Below, piece after piece: positions 59,170-62,000 of a DNA stretch of 62,000 bases. Position 1 is the first letter of the stretch. Every line of letters starts with the position of its first letter. The DNA comes from Acanthaster planci (Eukaryota > Echinodermata > Asteroidea > Valvatida > Acanthasteridae), in NCBI RefSeq assembly GCF_001949145.1, contig NW_019091627.1, positions 11,139 to 73,138 on the forward strand, given 5' to 3'. The notes under the pieces were generated by a model. It saw only the letters and a program-made list of their open reading frames with translations. It had not been told where the DNA came from and did no database searches. A program made the translations under genes and the position numbers.

Positions 59170-62000
59170 AGTTTTAATTATGATGAGGCAGAGGAATATT
59201 TCCAAAGAAACGAGCTCTGAATTTTAGAAGTTCAGAAGATTTAGCCCTACTGTTAAACTGTACTAACATAACAGACGTAAACAATATCGTCCCCGAATGC
59301 ACTGTTCCTTCACTTTCTTTAATTATTGAAAGTAGCCCTTGTCAACATTACTTTGGAGGGCAGGGTCTCCACTCAGGCCATTCGCCCTAAACTATGGAGC
59401 AGGAAACCGGTGAGGGCAACTAAATGCAAATAATAGATATTGACAAATACTGCATCTAGCACTCCCGGTTTGCACGTTACTGATCACTATCAAGTCAACA
59501 TCTTGAAAATTGCAAGGCCTCATCCACTTTGTTTAAATAAAGTTGGAGACACATCAAGTCCATTTTTGAAGTTTTGTCAACGATTGTTTTGTTGACTCAG
59601 AATTCACACGGCTGAATAATTCAGGTAGTCTGTGATCAGGCTGCCTGAAGACATAAATGACGTGTTAGTTCAATCTATTCGGCATGAATCAGCATGCTGC
59701 ATTATCTGATAACTTCTCGGTTTGCTTTAACTGACTAAAAACGCTCGACAGCTGATCTTAGGAAGTACTTCGTATTTGATTTTTTTGAACTGATCAAAAA
59801 GCCCCAGCTCTCTGTTTCGCCGTTTCCGTAACTGGCATGTGACTTCGGCATTCGGCATGTGACTTCTAAAATGACTCAGCAACGCCAATATGGGCCGTCC
59901 GTGGACGATGGGGAGCGCCCTGGTTCCACTTGATGGAAACTGCTGGTACATAATGACTGACCACGACATGCATATTGAGGAAAAATCCCCTTTTTTGCTT
60001 TTAGAGATATGCGTATGAGAATAAAGAGAAAGGAATAGGCTTTCCAGCGATACCACATTTATACATGTACCAAACTCCGCTCCGAAAATACAACGCAAGA
60101 AAAACGACAGGAAACATAGCGGTGGTCAAAGCTACCTTTGGGGAAAAACGGCTTTAAATAAGAGCACGCATTACGCTAGCCACGAGCATGTTACGTAAGC
60201 TGCATAACCGTTCTAGATATAAATGACCACAGCAACGATATATTTTTGGGCAGCTTATGCCATGAAATATCACGTAAATTGAAAGAATGTCTTCAAACAT
60301 TGTTTCCTGTACGTTTTATTGTAATATTTTGAAACAGAAGAAATCAAAGGTTGGATGAGTTTTCATCGACATTGGAGGGGCAGATGTTTTCACTACCCTC
60401 GGAACATGTCTTTTTGATATTTGAATTTTCAAGTCTTTCCTAAAACATGTCTATAGAAGTTTATTCAGTAAAAAAGACACTTCATAACTCTGTCGTCCGG
60501 GCGACGACACCAGATCTTGCCTTCAAACTTTCAAATTTTTCAATATAAGCCTACATGTACTGGTGTCACATAAACTGACAAGCAGTGTCTTGAAGGAAAG
60601 ACCAGCTTGCAATCCGCTCTGAGTGGAAGTGCATCCTCACACGGACTGTATCACTTAGTTTACAGTTAGATATTCAAAGATAATTCGACAATTGCGTTTT
60701 AAAATTAAAGATTTTGCAAATCGTGTATACTGCTTTGAAGATTACAAATTTGCAAGGACGAGGGAATCTTTACTAATCCGAGACAGTACAGAACCAAAAA
60801 GGAAAGCGAAAAAATGTTAATGCTGTGACATTGCTAACGATCGGCTCGTTGTGCTCCGCCGGTTGCTTCATTCAAGGCCAGGATCCGTACATCCGCGGAT
60901 TGTTCGCGACGGTAGTAGGTAAGCAGACAGACTATCTTGGCTGTATAATTCGTTACAGCAAAATTCGAAAGTCATAGTGACGGATATTATAAAAGGGACC
61001 TTGTGCCGACAAAACGGAAGCCTACTGATTGCTCATTTTGTCAGTCTAGTTAGATTTAATTGGTTTGAGCAACCAATTGAATGCATGGTATTTGAATTAC
61101 CAACAGTTGGGTAACAATCGTGGATAATACAGACGAAATAGGCGTAAATATGGCCAGGGTGTAATAAATTCAGTTGTCCATAAGCACTTGCAACGCAAAA
61201 TGAAACATGACGAAACATAACAGGAAACATATCACACAAGAGAGACTTTTAAATTTGCTTTAATCAGAAGAAAAAATAAACTCTGCCTGGAATTTCTCAT
61301 TCGGCCGACAAAATGAGCCTTAAACAAAAGGCCAGCATTTATCAATTCACAATGGCCGGAAAGTAAGGAGTGGAAAGTGTAGCATTCACGAGAGATTTGA
61401 CGGAGAGCGTAATATCAAAGGCAGCGATTCAACCGGTGTGTCACAGTAACTTAACGTCAGCCAGGAAGTGCGACAGTACTGCAAGGGGAACGAACCTTCC
61501 TCACCCGAGCACCTGGTATTTCTCTTATCCGATTATTGTTAAATGCACTCTGCCGTTCAAATGGTAGAAACACCACCTCGCGGCTCTTGTTTCGCGTTCT
61601 CGTCAAATAATCCCGTTAGGTCACATTTCACGCAAGTGGGCGTTCCTGGTAGCCAATTTCTGGACGTCTTGGCAAACATGCTATTTAATGTTAGCAAACA
61701 GACTGCGAATAATTGGGTCTTAATTGGATACACGAAATGGATGCCGCGTTTATTGCTTGGGGACATTGAGGAGACTGTCCAGCAGAGCGGTTGCTGTCGT
61801 AAATGCCAACTATATCTCCATAATTTGTCGAATTCAATTTTTTGAAACGGATGTCTGTGCAAGTCAGCCTAATTTCAAAAGCAAGCATATTTGGTACAAT
61901 GTTTTCTATTGAATTAATTCCATATCGAGCGACCCATTGGAGAACAAACTTAATTCATAGAGTTACTATCGAGGACGATGTACTAATCATGACTGACCAA
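59170..62000. other. Distal intergenic DNA, no gene recognised
   Basis: Open frames at 59727-60098 (minus) and 61543-61845 (plus) have no recognised domains. A stop-bounded frame near 60785-60921 ends at a good donor-like sequence (GTAGTAG|GTAAGC), but no start, acceptor or homology supports an exon. The 5' end of the NG peptide gene's transcript may lie here. Confidence 0.4.

Noticed and set aside
60785-60921. Possible exon with hydrophobic stretch and CFIQGQDP, ending at GTAAGC; considered as a vasotocin-like hormone
   Set aside because: It has no start codon or acceptor, lacks the six-residue Cys ring and the Gly-Lys-Arg processing site, and has no neurophysin following.

Overview
The window is 62 kb of AT-rich animal nuclear DNA. 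Genes are sparse, introns are spliced, and old transposons are dense. The best clue to the organism is a minus-strand neuropeptide gene at 54303-57898. It encodes two tandem NGFFY-Gly-Lys-Arg units followed by a complete 14-cysteine neurophysin domain. NG peptides joined to neurophysin are known from ambulacrarians and cephalochordates, and NGFFYamide is, as far as I recall, the starfish form. The window is therefore most likely from an asteroid genome. One 25-N gap marks it as a draft scaffold.

Layout. 0.3-1.0 kb: Ty3/gypsy integrase relic. 4.4-5.4 kb: decayed DNA-transposon ORF. 6.05-6.29 kb: fold-back repeat. 6.735-13.826 kb: a 7.1-kb DNA transposon with about 125-bp terminal inverted repeats. 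It carries a broken multidomain ORF with an XPG/FEN-like nuclease signature and a cysteine-rich C-terminus, which fits the Academ superfamily. It sits in the reverse transcriptase of a DIRS/Ngaro-type retrotransposon (13.8-15.8 kb, minus strand). 16.6-22.8 kb: LINE, Penelope-like and MITE relics. 23.27-24.53 kb: an intact intronless class A GPCR gene. 27-51 kb: mostly LINE fragments on both strands, a Crypton-like tyrosine recombinase relic (43.0-44.0 kb) and several short non-autonomous elements. 54.3-57.9 kb: the NG peptide/neurophysin gene. 58-62 kb: short inverted repeats and no recognised gene.

Only two host genes look functional: the GPCR and the NG peptide precursor. The NG precursor can be assembled from three phase-0 coding exons (signal peptide; spacer plus peptides; neurophysin) into about 235 residues with no defects. 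Nothing in the sequence ties the GPCR to the NG peptide as receptor and ligand. Nearly all other coding signal is transposon-derived and broken. Family assignments come from motif recognition by eye; no database search was run.
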